64,000 nt of DNA from an uncultured bacterium. GTDB taxonomy: Bacteria > Verrucomicrobiota > Lentisphaeria > Victivallales > UBA1829. Within the stretch, counting starts at the first letter, position 1; the number at the start of each line of letters is the position of its first letter. Both the position numbers and the translations under genes were made by a program. The DNA is taken from positions 1-64,000 of the forward strand of contig URNX01000010.1 of NCBI GenBank assembly GCA_900549415.1, read 5' to 3'. The notes beneath the pieces were generated by a model. The model saw only the letters and a program-made list of their open reading frames with translations. It made no database searches and was not told the origin of the DNA. Shown in pieces: positions 48,730-57,377 of the stretch.

Positions 48730-49922
48730 AAGTCACCTCGCATGTTGTTTTTACCATTTCTGCACCAGGTTCCGAACTTCAGGAGCGGGGCGGGAAGGCG
48801 GACCTTCGCCGCAAGACGGTCCCAGAGTCCGGGAAGATATTCGTCAATCAGTCCGGAAAGCCCCATCGGGCAGAAGACGGTGATTACGATGAATACCGCA
48901 CCCATGATGAACATCCAGAGTTCGGGGAACTGTTCGGAGAAGAATGTTCTTCCGTAGGATACGATCAGGGTTCCGTAGACGGCTCCGACGGGCGAGAGGC
49001 GTCCGCCGAGCGCGCAGAAGACGACCATGTAGACCGACGGTTCAATCGTCACAAGTTTCGGGGACATGAAGCCGACGTTCAGGGCGAACATTGCGCCGCC
49101 GATTGCGGAGATCATGCCGGCGATGACGAAGACGAAGATTTTGAAACTCGACACGTCATAACCGGAAAACCGCACGCGGTTCTCCATGTCGCGGATTGCA
49201 ATGAGCATCTGTCCGAACTTGCGCGAAATCAGGAATTTGCAGAAGAGCACCGCGCCGAGCAGGAGCAGGACGGTCAGGAAGTAGAGCACGTACTGCGTGG
49301 TTTTGCTGGTGAGACTGCATCCGAAGATGACGCGCAGGTCGGTGATTCCGTTGATTCCCCCGGTGAGTCCCTGACGGGTGACGAAGAGAATCTCCATGAT
49401 CCATGCGAGCGCCTGGGTGATGATGGCGAAGTAGACTCCGCTGACGCGCCGCTTGAAGATTGCAAGTCCGACGATCCACGCGATGATTGCCGGCACGGCG
49501 AACATGCAGATCAGAGTCAGCGGAAAGCTCTTGAACGGGTACCAGATGTAAGGCAGCTCGGTGATCTGGTTCCAGTCCATGAAGTCGGGGAGCCCGACGG
49601 TTGTGAGCGCCTTTGCCGTGTCGCTTCCGGCGTCTTTGGCGATGAGAGCCGCGGACTGGAGTTTGAGGTACGCCGCCATGCAGTAGCCGCCGAGTCCCCA
49701 GAAGAGTCCCTGTCCGAGACTCAGAATTCCCCCGTATCCCCAGCAGAGGACGAGTCCGACTGCCGCGAAAGCGAGGCTGAGATATTTTGCCGTCATATTG
49801 ATTCGGAACGGGTCGAGCAGGAGAGGAAGAAGAACGATGAGGACGATCGCCAGGAGAGCGAACGACGCCTTTTCCCCGTTGCTCCGGAATACCGTGCGGC
49901 TGTTGTCAATCGGATAATCCAT
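48726..49922 (-). CDS. urtC: Urea/amide ABC transporter permease UrtC
   Basis: The 398-aa LivM-type permease has about ten hydrophobic segments and the UrtC blocks CWGYGGILSLGQGLFWGLGG, RQGLTGGINGITDL and AIRDMENRVRFSGYDV. It forms the membrane channel with UrtB. It lies 12 bp after urtB. Confidence 0.92.
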   Translation of the reverse strand: MDYPIDNSRTVFRSNGEKASFALLAIVLIVLLPLLLDPFRINMTAKYLSLAFAAVGLVLCWGYGGILSLGQGLFWGLGGYCMAAYLKLQSAALIAKDAGSDTAKALTTVGLPDFMDWNQITELPYIWYPFKSFPLTLICMFAVPAIIAWIVGLAIFKRRVSGVYFAIITQALAWIMEILFVTRQGLTGGINGITDLRVIFGCSLTSKTTQYVLYFLTVLLLLGAVLFCKFLISRKFGQMLIAIRDMENRVRFSGYDVSSFKIFVFVIAGMISAIGGAMFALNVGFMSPKLVTIEPSVYMVVFCALGGRLSPVGAVYGTLIVSYGRTFFSEQFPELWMFIMGAVFIVITVFCPMGLSGLIDEYLPGLWDRLAAKVRLPAPLLKFGTWCRNGKNNMRGDL

Positions 49923-49934
49923 GGTAAACCTCCT

Positions 49935-50885
49935 TTATTTGCGCAGCTTGGAGCTGACGAGTCCCTGCGGACGGATCATCAGCACGATGATGACGAAGAG
50001 CAGAACGAGGACTTTCGCCAGCACGCCGTTTGTGAAGAATTCGAGAATCGACTGAGCCTGTGCGATGCCGAATGCGGAAACTACGGTTCCGATCAGGCTT
50101 CCCGCGCCGCCGAAGACCACAACGATGAAGGTGTCGATGATATAGAGCGAGCCAGCCGCGGGGGAGACTGAACCGAAGGTTGTGAACGCCGCACCGGCGA
50201 CGCCCGCGATTCCGCAGCCGAATGCGAATGTCATGCGGTCGACTTTTTTCGTGTTGATTCCGCAGGCGTTCGCCATCGGGCGGTCAAGCACTGTCGCGCG
50301 GACGGAGAGTCCCCATTTCGAGTGCTGCATGAGCACATAGACGAGGATTGTCACGAACACTGCGGTTCCGAGCAGGAAGAGCCCGTTGAGCGGAATGTCG
50401 ATGTTTTCCGTTGGGTTCCAGGAGCCCATGAGCCATTCCGGCATGGTCGCGCTGTCTTCGCGTCCGCCGAAGATCAGGCGGAAGCCCTGCTGCATGATGA
50501 GACTGACGCCGAAGGTTGCAAGCAGAGTGTCGAGCGGGCGGCTGTAGAGATGCCGGATGAGCAGGAACTCCACGAGTGCGCCAACGAGCGCGGCGGCGAG
50601 GAATGCCAGGAGCATGGCGAACACAAAGTAGTATGGAAGGAATCCCGGAGCGAACTTTGTGACGAAGTCGGAGCAGAGCACGGTTGTGTAAGCTCCGAGA
50701 GTCAGGAATTCTCCGTGCGCCATGTTGATGACTTTCATCTGACCGAAGATGATTGCCAGTCCGAGCGCCATGAGCAGAAAGATGGAGAAGAGCGTCAATC
50801 CGGAGAATCCCTGCATGATGAGTACGTTTTTAAGCTCATCAAGCTCATATCCTCCGATTGCCGCCAGAGAGAACATGTGAATCAT
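49935..50885 (-). CDS. urtB: Urea/amide ABC transporter permease UrtB
   Basis: The 316-aa LivH-type permease has the blocks GLAIIFGQMKVINMAHGEFL, TFGVSLIMQQGFRLIFGGRE and VVVFGGAGSLIGTVV. The ATG at 50885 follows AAAGG by seven bases; the longer frame runs into the attenuator hairpin. It is the short form without the N-terminal extension that some UrtB proteins carry. Confidence 0.92.
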   Translation of the reverse strand: MIHMFSLAAIGGYELDELKNVLIMQGFSGLTLFSIFLLMALGLAIIFGQMKVINMAHGEFLTLGAYTTVLCSDFVTKFAPGFLPYYFVFAMLLAFLAAALVGALVEFLLIRHLYSRPLDTLLATFGVSLIMQQGFRLIFGGREDSATMPEWLMGSWNPTENIDIPLNGLFLLGTAVFVTILVYVLMQHSKWGLSVRATVLDRPMANACGINTKKVDRMTFAFGCGIAGVAGAAFTTFGSVSPAAGSLYIIDTFIVVVFGGAGSLIGTVVSAFGIAQAQSILEFFTNGVLAKVLVLLFVIIVLMIRPQGLVSSKLRK

Positions 50886-50920
50886 AAAACAGCCTTTCGT
50901 TAGAGCTGCGGGTATAAAGA

Positions 50921-50957
50921 ACGGTGCGGTGAGACAGAATCCGCCTCGCCGCACCGT
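50921..50957 (-). terminator. Attenuator-like hairpin between urtA and urtB
   Basis: On the - strand ACGGTGCGG and CCGCACCGT (arms 50949-50957 and 50921-50929) form a perfect 9-bp stem followed by TTCTTTAT. It would let the binding-protein gene be expressed above the permease genes, as is common in ABC operons. Confidence 0.65.
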
Positions 50958-50969
50958 CCAGAGGAGGTC

Positions 50970-52226
50970 TTATTTGTAACCTGCCGGGAACGGATCCGGC
51001 TTGATGAGGTCTTTCGACTGTTCAACGAGCTCGATCTGTCCGTTTTTCAGCATCCGTCCGATTTTCGCACGCGACCAGAGATGGTGGTTGGCGTCGATCT
51101 TGACGAGTCCTTCGGGACCGGTGAATTCGATTCCGGGAGAGGCTGCGACGACCTTGTCGATGTCAAAGCTGCCGGCCTTTTCCACGGCGAGCTTCCAGAG
51201 CCACGGACCGAGGTACGCGGCCTGCGTTACGTCGCCGATGACGGAATCCTTGCCCCACATCGCCTTGAAATCCGCAACGAATTTTTTGTTGACGGGGTTG
51301 TCGAGACTCTGCAGGTACTTGATGGATGAGTAGAAACCTTCCACATTTTCGCCGCCGCATCCGAGAATTTCATCTTCGGTGGTGGAGGTGGTGAGCAGGA
51401 GACGCTTCTGCCGGGCGAGGGATTTCCCCGTGATGCCCGCCGCCTTCAGCTGCTTGTACCAGGAGACGTTCGAGCCGCCGACCACGATGGAGAAGATGCA
51501 GTCCGGTTTTTTCAGCTTGATCTTGTTGATGAGCGAGTTGAAGTTCGTGTGTCCGAGCGGGTAGTAATCCTCGCCGACCACTTTGCATCCTTTCAGCACT
51601 TTCTCAATGTGGATTCTTGCGATTTTGTGGCTGGTTCGCGGCCAGATGTAGTCGGAACCTACCAGATAGAAGGTGCGGCAGCCCTGCTTGTACGCCCAGT
51701 CGAGTCCCCAGAGAATCTGCTGCGTGGCTTCCTGTCCGGTGTAGATTACGTTTTTGGAGGCTTCGAGTCCTTCATAGAAGGTGGGGTAGTAGAGCAGGTT
51801 GTTTTCCTTTTCAAAAACAGGAAGAACGGCCTTCCGGGATGCGGAGGTCCAGCATCCGAATACTGCGGCAACCTTGTCCTGGACGATGAGTTTCTTCGCT
51901 TTTTCGGCGAACGTCGGCCAGTCGGAAGCGCCGTCTTCCTGTACAATCTTGATTTGCCGTCCCAGGACGCCGCCGGATTTGTTGATCTGGTCGATGGCGA
52001 GACGTTCCGCTTCCACGGATCCGGTTTCGCTGATCGCCATTGTGCCTGAGACGGAGTGAAGCTGTCCGACCGTGACCGTGTCGTCGGTTACCGCAAGTCC
52101 GGTCGTGGAGACTTTTGCGGTGGGGTATTTGTCAAGAACGGGGTTGCCTGCGGAGAGAGCCGCTCCGCCGAAGAGGATCGCCGCTGCAAGCGCGGCGCGG
52201 GTGTGCTTTTTCATCAGATTCATCAT
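50970..52226 (-). CDS. urtA: Urea/short-chain amide-binding protein UrtA/FmdD
   Basis: The 418-aa periplasmic binding protein has a signal peptide (KKHTRAALAAAILFGGAALS). The mature part is typical of UrtA/FmdD: VTVGQLHSVSGTMAISETGS, QDKVAAVFGCWTSASRKAVL, NLLYYPTFYEGLEASKNVIY and YLVGSDYIWPRTSHKIA. The start at 52226 is set by AAAGGAAC upstream; the longer frame has no similarity. Being next to formamidase and without urease, it more likely binds formamide or short amides, but urea cannot be excluded. Confidence 0.92.
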   Translation of the reverse strand: MMNLMKKHTRAALAAAILFGGAALSAGNPVLDKYPTAKVSTTGLAVTDDTVTVGQLHSVSGTMAISETGSVEAERLAIDQINKSGGVLGRQIKIVQEDGASDWPTFAEKAKKLIVQDKVAAVFGCWTSASRKAVLPVFEKENNLLYYPTFYEGLEASKNVIYTGQEATQQILWGLDWAYKQGCRTFYLVGSDYIWPRTSHKIARIHIEKVLKGCKVVGEDYYPLGHTNFNSLINKIKLKKPDCIFSIVVGGSNVSWYKQLKAAGITGKSLARQKRLLLTTSTTEDEILGCGGENVEGFYSSIKYLQSLDNPVNKKFVADFKAMWGKDSVIGDVTQAAYLGPWLWKLAVEKAGSFDIDKVVAASPGIEFTGPEGLVKIDANHHLWSRAKIGRMLKNGQIELVEQSKDLIKPDPFPAGYK

Positions 52227-52249
52227 AGGGAGAGTTCCTTTTGTAAACG

Positions 52250-52323
52250 CCGTCCGCGCGGGGCGGACGGTTTGCAGTGGGGCATGAGCGGCGGGGGGTG
52301 AAGGGAGGGTGACGCCCCGCCGC
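52250..52323 (-). promoter_or_regulatory. Two GC-rich hairpins between the formamidase gene and urtA
   Basis: GCGGCGGGG/CCCCGCCGC (arms at 52315-52323 and 52288-52296) and CCGTCCGC/GCGGACGG (arms at 52263-52270 and 52250-52257) form two perfect stems in the 107-bp gap. Neither has a T-run. They may stabilise the upstream message or partly stop transcription before urtA. Confidence 0.6.
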
Positions 52324-52333
52324 ATCCGGAGCC

Positions 52334-53344
52334 TTACTGCTTGGGCATGGGACCAAGCTTCACGCCGTCCGGATAGTACTTCCAGCCGTCGCGGACCTTG
52401 ATCTTGTCGTCCCACGGAAGTTTGTATTTGCCTTCCGCAAGGTCGCGTACCCAGGTGAGGTAGTTGGCTTTTTCGCCGCCGGGCTTTCCGACGTATGCGC
52501 GGCAGCCGAGGTTGAAGATGTTGTTCTCCAGCGCCCAGTTTTCGCGCGCCTTGTCGACGAGTCTCGGGAAGAGTTCCGCGGTGACGATTTCCCACGGATT
52601 GCGCTGTCCCTGCTGAATGACATTGCCGTCGTAGTTGCAGACCGTGCCTTCACCGAAGTAGTAGAAGACGCCGTCGTAACCGGCGAGGTTGACCGCGATG
52701 GTGTACATGAGGTTCTGCCATGCGTTCGTCCGGTTCGTCCAGATCCACTGGTCGTTGACCTGAGTGGAGTAACCGGAGATCCGGATGTAGACGTTGCAGC
52801 CTTTGTACGCCGCTTCGCGCGCCAGTTCGGGGAACATGCCGTCATGACAGATACAGACAGCAAGTTTTGAACCTTTCGGTCCGTCGCAGACGGGCATTCC
52901 GAAGTTTCCGGGAGACCAGGGCTCGATGGGAACCCAGGGCTGGAGCTTGCGGTAATGCAGCGCGAGCTCGCCTTTGTCGTTGATGATGATCGCGGTGTTG
53001 TAGGGAGGTTTGCGCGGGTCTTCGTTCTTTTCCATGATGGAGAAGACGCCCCAGACTTTGTTCTCTTTGCAAGCTTCCTTGAAACGCCCGACCTCGGGGC
53101 TGTCGATGGTGAGAAGCATCTCGTCGTAGGTCCAAATCGCCGTGTTCAGTCCCTGCGTCGAGTACTCGGGGAAGACGATCAGATCCAGATCAGGATAGCC
53201 GACTTTGGTATTCTTCAAAGCCTTGCAGATCTGGTTGACTTGAACCTGGATGTCTTCCGGTCCTTTGACAACCGGAACCGGATACTGAACCATTGCCACA
53301 AGCAATGCTTCATCCCATGCACTTACACTTCCTGTACTGGCCAT
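52334..53344 (-). CDS. amiF: Formamidase (AmiF-type)
   Basis: Formamidase hydrolyses formamide to formate and ammonia in the cytoplasm. The 336-aa nitrilase-superfamily protein begins MASTGSVSAWDEALLVAMVQ and has the catalytic Glu-Lys-Cys triad in LIVFPEYSTQGLN, LHYRKLQPWVPIEPWSPGN and AVCICHDGMFPELAREAAY. This fits AmiF better than aliphatic amidase AmiE, although the two are close relatives. The ATG at 53344 follows GAGGTG. It is the first gene of the operon under a sigma-54 promoter, with the urt transporter behind it. Confidence 0.9.
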   Translation of the reverse strand: MASTGSVSAWDEALLVAMVQYPVPVVKGPEDIQVQVNQICKALKNTKVGYPDLDLIVFPEYSTQGLNTAIWTYDEMLLTIDSPEVGRFKEACKENKVWGVFSIMEKNEDPRKPPYNTAIIINDKGELALHYRKLQPWVPIEPWSPGNFGMPVCDGPKGSKLAVCICHDGMFPELAREAAYKGCNVYIRISGYSTQVNDQWIWTNRTNAWQNLMYTIAVNLAGYDGVFYYFGEGTVCNYDGNVIQQGQRNPWEIVTAELFPRLVDKARENWALENNIFNLGCRAYVGKPGGEKANYLTWVRDLAEGKYKLPWDDKIKVRDGWKYYPDGVKLGPMPKQ

Positions 53345-53414
53345 TTTTGCACCTCGTAGTAGTTTTGTTTGTTGCCGCCGTCCGAACCTTCGTCCGGCTT
53401 TTGACAGGGTATAT

Positions 53415-53430
53415 AGCAAGGCGCGTGCCA
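53415..53430 (-). promoter_or_regulatory. Sigma-54 (RpoN) promoter of the formamidase-urt operon
   Basis: Read on the - strand, TGGCAC (53430-53425), five bases, and TTGCT (53419-53415) match the sigma-54 consensus TGGCAC-N5-TTGCA/T exactly, with GG and GC ten bases apart. The start codon lies about 70 bp downstream. Sigma-54 control fits nitrogen-source regulation. Confidence 0.8.
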
Positions 53431-53504
53431 AACGCATTTGGAAGAACAAAAAAAATCTGAAAATCCGGAATTTGAGCGTAATTTTTCCCCTTGCTTCCTT
53501 TTTC

Positions 53505-53516
53505 GCAAGAAGTTGC
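53505..53516. promoter_or_regulatory. Possible enhancer-binding-protein site
   Basis: GCAA (53505-53508) and TTGC (53513-53516), flanked by T- and A-runs that extend the symmetry, form an imperfect palindrome about 75-90 bp upstream of the sigma-54 element. This is where an activator of sigma-54 would bind. It does not match the NtrC consensus, so this is tentative. Confidence 0.3.
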
Positions 53517-53591
53517 AAAACAAAGACAATAACAAAAACAGTATTACATAAATGGATGTTGTTTCAAAAATGTAATTTTAAAGCGGGCGAA

Positions 53592-53626
53592 TAAAAAAAG
53601 CCGGACTCCGCGGAAGGAATCCGGCT
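53592..53626 (-). terminator. Terminator of the rnf operon
   Basis: On the - strand AGCCGGATTCC and GGAGTCCGGCT (arms 53616-53626 and 53599-53609) form an 11-bp stem with one U-G pair, followed by seven T. Confidence 0.9.
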
Positions 53627-53647
53627 GAATGTGCGGGGAGGGGAAAA

Positions 53648-54319
53648 TTATTTTTTCTTTTCGATCTCGCAGAGACCGCAGTGGCGGCAGTCCATATCGA
53701 GTGGAGGCTCGCATTTTTTGCCTTTTTTCTCCGCCTGGCGTTTGTTGTAGACGTTCATCAGGGCGAGGAAGCAGCCGAGCATCAGGAAGCCGCCGGGCGC
53801 CATGCCCATCAGCGAGAAGTCGGTTGTCCACGGCGTAATGACTTTCACGCCGAACAGCGTGCCGCCGGTCAGGAATTCACGGCAGAGACCGAGTGAAACC
53901 AGAGCCAGCGTAAAGCCGAGTCCCATGCCCAGTCCGTCGAGCAGGGAGCGGAAGACGTTGTGTTTGGAGGCGAACGCTTCCGCGCGTCCCAGGACAATGC
54001 AGTTGACGACGATGAGCGGAATGAAGATTCCGAGCGCATCGTAGATCGCCGCAGGCGCGTAGGCCTGCATGAGCTGGTCGACGACCGTCACGAATGCCGC
54101 GATCACGACGATGTAGCACGGGATGCGGATTTTTGCGGGGACGATGTTGCGGATGAGGGAGATCGCCATATTGCTGCACGCGAGCACAAACGTTGTGGCA
54201 AGTCCCATACCCAGCGCATTGGGGGCGTTGGAGGTGGTCGCGAGAGTCGGACACATGCCGAGCATCAGAACCAGAACGGGGTTCTCCTTCCAGAGACCTT
54301 TCAGAAAATCGTTCAGCAT
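53648..54319 (-). CDS. rnfE: Electron transport complex subunit RnfE
   Basis: The 223-aa membrane subunit of Rnf has the RnfE/NqrD blocks ENPVLVLMLGMCPTLATTS, IPCYIVVIAAFVTVVDQLM and PLIVVNCIVLGRAEAFA. After the last helix it carries a soluble tail with CEPPLDMDCRHCGLC, a cysteine cluster I do not expect in standard RnfE. It is the last gene of the operon, two bases after rnfG. Confidence 0.94.
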   Translation of the reverse strand: MLNDFLKGLWKENPVLVLMLGMCPTLATTSNAPNALGMGLATTFVLACSNMAISLIRNIVPAKIRIPCYIVVIAAFVTVVDQLMQAYAPAAIYDALGIFIPLIVVNCIVLGRAEAFASKHNVFRSLLDGLGMGLGFTLALVSLGLCREFLTGGTLFGVKVITPWTTDFSLMGMAPGGFLMLGCFLALMNVYNKRQAEKKGKKCEPPLDMDCRHCGLCEIEKKK

Positions 54320-54321
54320 GA

Positions 54322-55008
54322 TTATTTTCCTCCGTTTGCCGCGGCTTCAATGGCGGCTTTGTTGTTTTCAAATGCGGATGCGGCTTCCCACGCGGCTTCG
54401 CAGACGGCGTTCGAACTGATGGTCGCGCCGGTCACATGATTGACTTCGCCGCCGTTCTTGTCAAGTGCCCACGGCTGCTTCTTCCAGGAATCGGTTTTCG
54501 CGGCGGAGTGTCCGATGTACTGATCCAGAATCGGGTTTGCGGGAAGCTTGCTGTCCGTCTTCTTCGCAAAAAGATTGAAGATCGTTTTCGTTTCGGTGCG
54601 GTTGGTTGCTCTTGTACCGAGTCCCGGTGTTTCGTTGTGCGAGGAGATCACATAGCTGGTGATTTTGCCGTCGGGAGAGAAGCCGATGAGGCCTTCGACA
54701 TTGCCGCCGTATCCGGAGCCGGATTTCGCCTGGGCGGCGTAACCGACGACTTTTCCGTTTTTCTTGGCAATGTAGAACTCGACGTCAGTGCCGGATGCGC
54801 CCTTGACGGTGAGTTTTGTCTTGACGAGGTCGTTGTCGAATTCGGGAAGAACGGCCTTGAGTCCGTTGTAGACTTTTTTCTCTTTTGCCGCGGCGATCGG
54901 GCCGGCGGTGGCGCGGGAGACGAGTCCCATCACCGCCGTGGCGATTGCGCAGAGCACGCAGAGGAAGAATCCGAGATAGAAGATATTGATTTTTTTCTGT
55001 TCGCTCAT
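54322..55008 (-). CDS. rnfG: Electron transport complex subunit RnfG
   Basis: The 228-aa subunit has one N-terminal membrane helix (IFYLGFFLCVLCAIATAVMG) and a periplasmic FMN-binding domain. The flavinylation motif is HVTGATISSNAV, in which the second Thr of TGAT takes covalent FMN. The block HNETPGLGTRA is also typical. Its start overlaps the rnfD stop (ATGA); the longer frame is an antisense-style shadow. Confidence 0.94.
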   Translation of the reverse strand: MSEQKKINIFYLGFFLCVLCAIATAVMGLVSRATAGPIAAAKEKKVYNGLKAVLPEFDNDLVKTKLTVKGASGTDVEFYIAKKNGKVVGYAAQAKSGSGYGGNVEGLIGFSPDGKITSYVISSHNETPGLGTRATNRTETKTIFNLFAKKTDSKLPANPILDQYIGHSAAKTDSWKKQPWALDKNGGEVNHVTGATISSNAVCEAAWEAASAFENNKAAIEAAANGGK

Positions 55009-56048
55009 CTTGCACCTCCATGCGAATGAACCCAGCCGAACGGACGCTTGTAGCAGAGGCGGTCGATCAGCGGGACGAGCGCGTTCATGATGACGATCGC
55101 GAAGCTCATGCCTTCCGGGAAGCCGCCCCAGATGCGGATGACGCAGGTGATGACGCCGATTCCGGCGCCGAAGATCCAGCAGCCGCGACGGGTCAGCGGA
55201 GAGGTCACCATGTCGGTCGCCATGAAAAATGCGCCGATCATCACGCCGCCTGTCATGAGATGAAAGAGCGGACCGGGTGTTGCGGCCGGATTCGCGAGGT
55301 TGACGATCCAGGTGAAGAGAGCAACCGTTGCGAGAATTGCAACCGGGATTTCCCATTTGATCAGACGGAAGAGGAGGAGTCCGACTGCGCCGATCAGGAG
55401 CGCCAGAACGGATGTTTCTCCGAGTGATCCGCCCATGTTGCCGAGGAAGTAATCCAGATAATTGACCGGGAGCTGCGCCATCTTGTCGGCGTTTCCGGCA
55501 GCGGCTTTGGCGAGTGTCAGCGGGGTCGCTGTGGTGGTCGCCGCAGTGGCCGCATCCGCGGCGCAGCTGAAGAGCGGCGACGGGGTGACCCACTGGGTTG
55601 TCATGGGGCCGGTGAACCCGACGAGCAGCGCAACACGGCCGACGGCGGCGGGGTTGAAGGGGTTCTGTCCGAGTCCGCCGAACACCTCTTTGGCAATGAT
55701 GATTGCGACGAATGCTCCGGTCATGCAGAGCCACCACTGCGCCTGCGAGGGCAGGTTCAGCGCGAGGATGAGTCCGGTAACCGCCGCGCTGAGATCACGC
55801 GTCGTGTTCGGGGTTTTCATCAGTTTGCACCAGAGGAACTCGAAGACCATGCTGAACGCAACGCAGAGCGCCATGACGCGAAGCGCATGAAGTCCGAAGA
55901 ACCAGATGGCGGCGACGACCGCCGGGAGCAGGCAGAGCAACACCTGAAGCATGATTTTGGAGATCGTCGCTCCGTCGTGCAGATGCGGTGAGGAGCTGAT
56001 AATCAGACTGCCCGGAACCGGCATTTTTATTTCTTTATTTTCTTCCAT
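55005..56048 (-). CDS. rnfD: Electron transport complex subunit RnfD
   Basis: The 347-aa membrane protein has the blocks PGSLIISSSPHLHDGATISK, AKEVFGGLGQNPFNPAAVGR and GGVMIGAFFMATDMVTSPLT. The covalent-FMN site corresponds to the ATTTATPLTLA segment (second flavin Thr motif of Rnf). It moves electrons through the membrane part of the complex. Confidence 0.94.
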   Translation of the reverse strand: MEENKEIKMPVPGSLIISSSPHLHDGATISKIMLQVLLCLLPAVVAAIWFFGLHALRVMALCVAFSMVFEFLWCKLMKTPNTTRDLSAAVTGLILALNLPSQAQWWLCMTGAFVAIIIAKEVFGGLGQNPFNPAAVGRVALLVGFTGPMTTQWVTPSPLFSCAADAATAATTTATPLTLAKAAAGNADKMAQLPVNYLDYFLGNMGGSLGETSVLALLIGAVGLLLFRLIKWEIPVAILATVALFTWIVNLANPAATPGPLFHLMTGGVMIGAFFMATDMVTSPLTRRGCWIFGAGIGVITCVIRIWGGFPEGMSFAIVIMNALVPLIDRLCYKRPFGWVHSHGGAR

Positions 56049-56057
56049 TTAATCACC

Positions 56058-57377
56058 TTATTTTTTACGCCGTTTTGCGAGGATTTCGGCTTTTGCGCGG
56101 CGGAAATGCTGAACGAGCGGACGCTTTGCGGGGCAGATGTAGGCGCAGGTTCCGCACTCCACGCAGTCCATCACGTAATTCTGTTCCGCCATTGCGAACT
56201 CTCCGGCTTCGATCATCGTGCTGAGAGTCGGAACGAGGAGGTTCATCGGGCATGCCTTCACACAGCGGGAGCAGCGGATGCAGGGGTTGCCTTCAAACTG
56301 TTCGATCTCTTCCGGCGCCATCAGCAGAACGCCCGAAGAGTTCTTGGCAACGGGGACGTCGATGTTCGACTGGGCAAATCCCATCATCGGTCCGCCCATG
56401 ATGACTTTCGCCGGGTTCTCCTTTACGCCGCCGCAGAGTTCCAGCAGCTTGCGGATCGGGGTGCCGATGCGCGCCAGATAGTTCGCCGGGTCGACAACCG
56501 GAGTTCCGGTGACGGTGGTGATGCGTTCGATCAGCGGGTGTCCGAGGACAACAGCATCGTGCACCGCAGCCGCCGTGCCGATGTTCATGACGACGCAGCC
56601 GACGTCCATCGGAAGGCCGCCTTCGAGCACCTGGCGTCCGGTCAGCGCGTAGATCAGCTGTTTTTCCGCGCCCTGCGGATATTTGACGTGCAGGGGAACA
56701 ACTGTGATCTTGAACTTCGCCGCCGCGGCGGTCATCTTTTCAATCGCATCCATTTTGTTGTCTTCCACACCGACGAAGATGCGGGAGACCTTGAGGATTT
56801 TTGCCGCGATGGCGATGCCGGTCAGCGCCTCTTCCGTGCGGGTGAGCATCAGGCGGTGGTCGGCGGTCAGGAACGGTTCGCATTCGGCGCCGTTGACGAT
56901 GAGAGTGTCGATGTTTTTTTCCGGCGGGGGCGAGAGCTTGACGTGGGTCGGGAACGCCGCGCCGCCCATGCCGACGATTCCGGCGTCGAGGATGCGTTTT
57001 TTGAGAACGTCTTTTTCGGTATCCGCCCAATCCGGGATCGGGTCGAGCCCGGTGTCCCACTCGTCGGTTCCGTCGGCGATGATTTCGACGGCCTGTTCGG
57101 AAGCTCCGGTAACGCCGGTGATTTCAACGACGTCGCCGACGGTTCCGCAGACGGGGGAGTGGAGCGGAACGGAGACGAACCCGCCCGGCTCGGCGATGCG
57201 CTGTCCTTTTTTGACGGTGTCGCCTTTTTTGACGGTCAGGGTCGGGGGTGCGCCGATGCTCTGGCGGACGGGAACGATGTATTTGTCAAACAGCGGAGCG
57301 ATGCGGAGTTCTTTTCCGGCGGTCAGCTCTTTGCCTTCGAGCGGGTGAATGCCGCCCTTGAATTTGTGTGCGCTCAT
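56058..57377 (-). CDS. rnfC: Electron transport complex subunit RnfC
   Basis: The 439-aa peripheral subunit is the NADH-side module. It begins FKGGIHPLEGKELTAGKELR and has the nucleotide-binding GMGGAAFPTHVKLSPP, FMN-site-like LIVNGAECEPFLTADHRLML, and two 4Fe-4S motifs (CIRCSRCVKACP and CVECGTCAYICPAK). It overlaps rnfB by four bases (ATGA). Confidence 0.96.
   Translation of the reverse strand: MSAHKFKGGIHPLEGKELTAGKELRIAPLFDKYIVPVRQSIGAPPTLTVKKGDTVKKGQRIAEPGGFVSVPLHSPVCGTVGDVVEITGVTGASEQAVEIIADGTDEWDTGLDPIPDWADTEKDVLKKRILDAGIVGMGGAAFPTHVKLSPPPEKNIDTLIVNGAECEPFLTADHRLMLTRTEEALTGIAIAAKILKVSRIFVGVEDNKMDAIEKMTAAAAKFKITVVPLHVKYPQGAEKQLIYALTGRQVLEGGLPMDVGCVVMNIGTAAAVHDAVVLGHPLIERITTVTGTPVVDPANYLARIGTPIRKLLELCGGVKENPAKVIMGGPMMGFAQSNIDVPVAKNSSGVLLMAPEEIEQFEGNPCIRCSRCVKACPMNLLVPTLSTMIEAGEFAMAEQNYVMDCVECGTCAYICPAKRPLVQHFRRAKAEILAKRRKK

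Noticed and set aside
53345..53414. Sigma-70 promoter using TATATA near the formamidase gene
   Set aside because: The nearest -35-like sequence is only about ten bases away, and the same bases fit the sigma-54 consensus far better.
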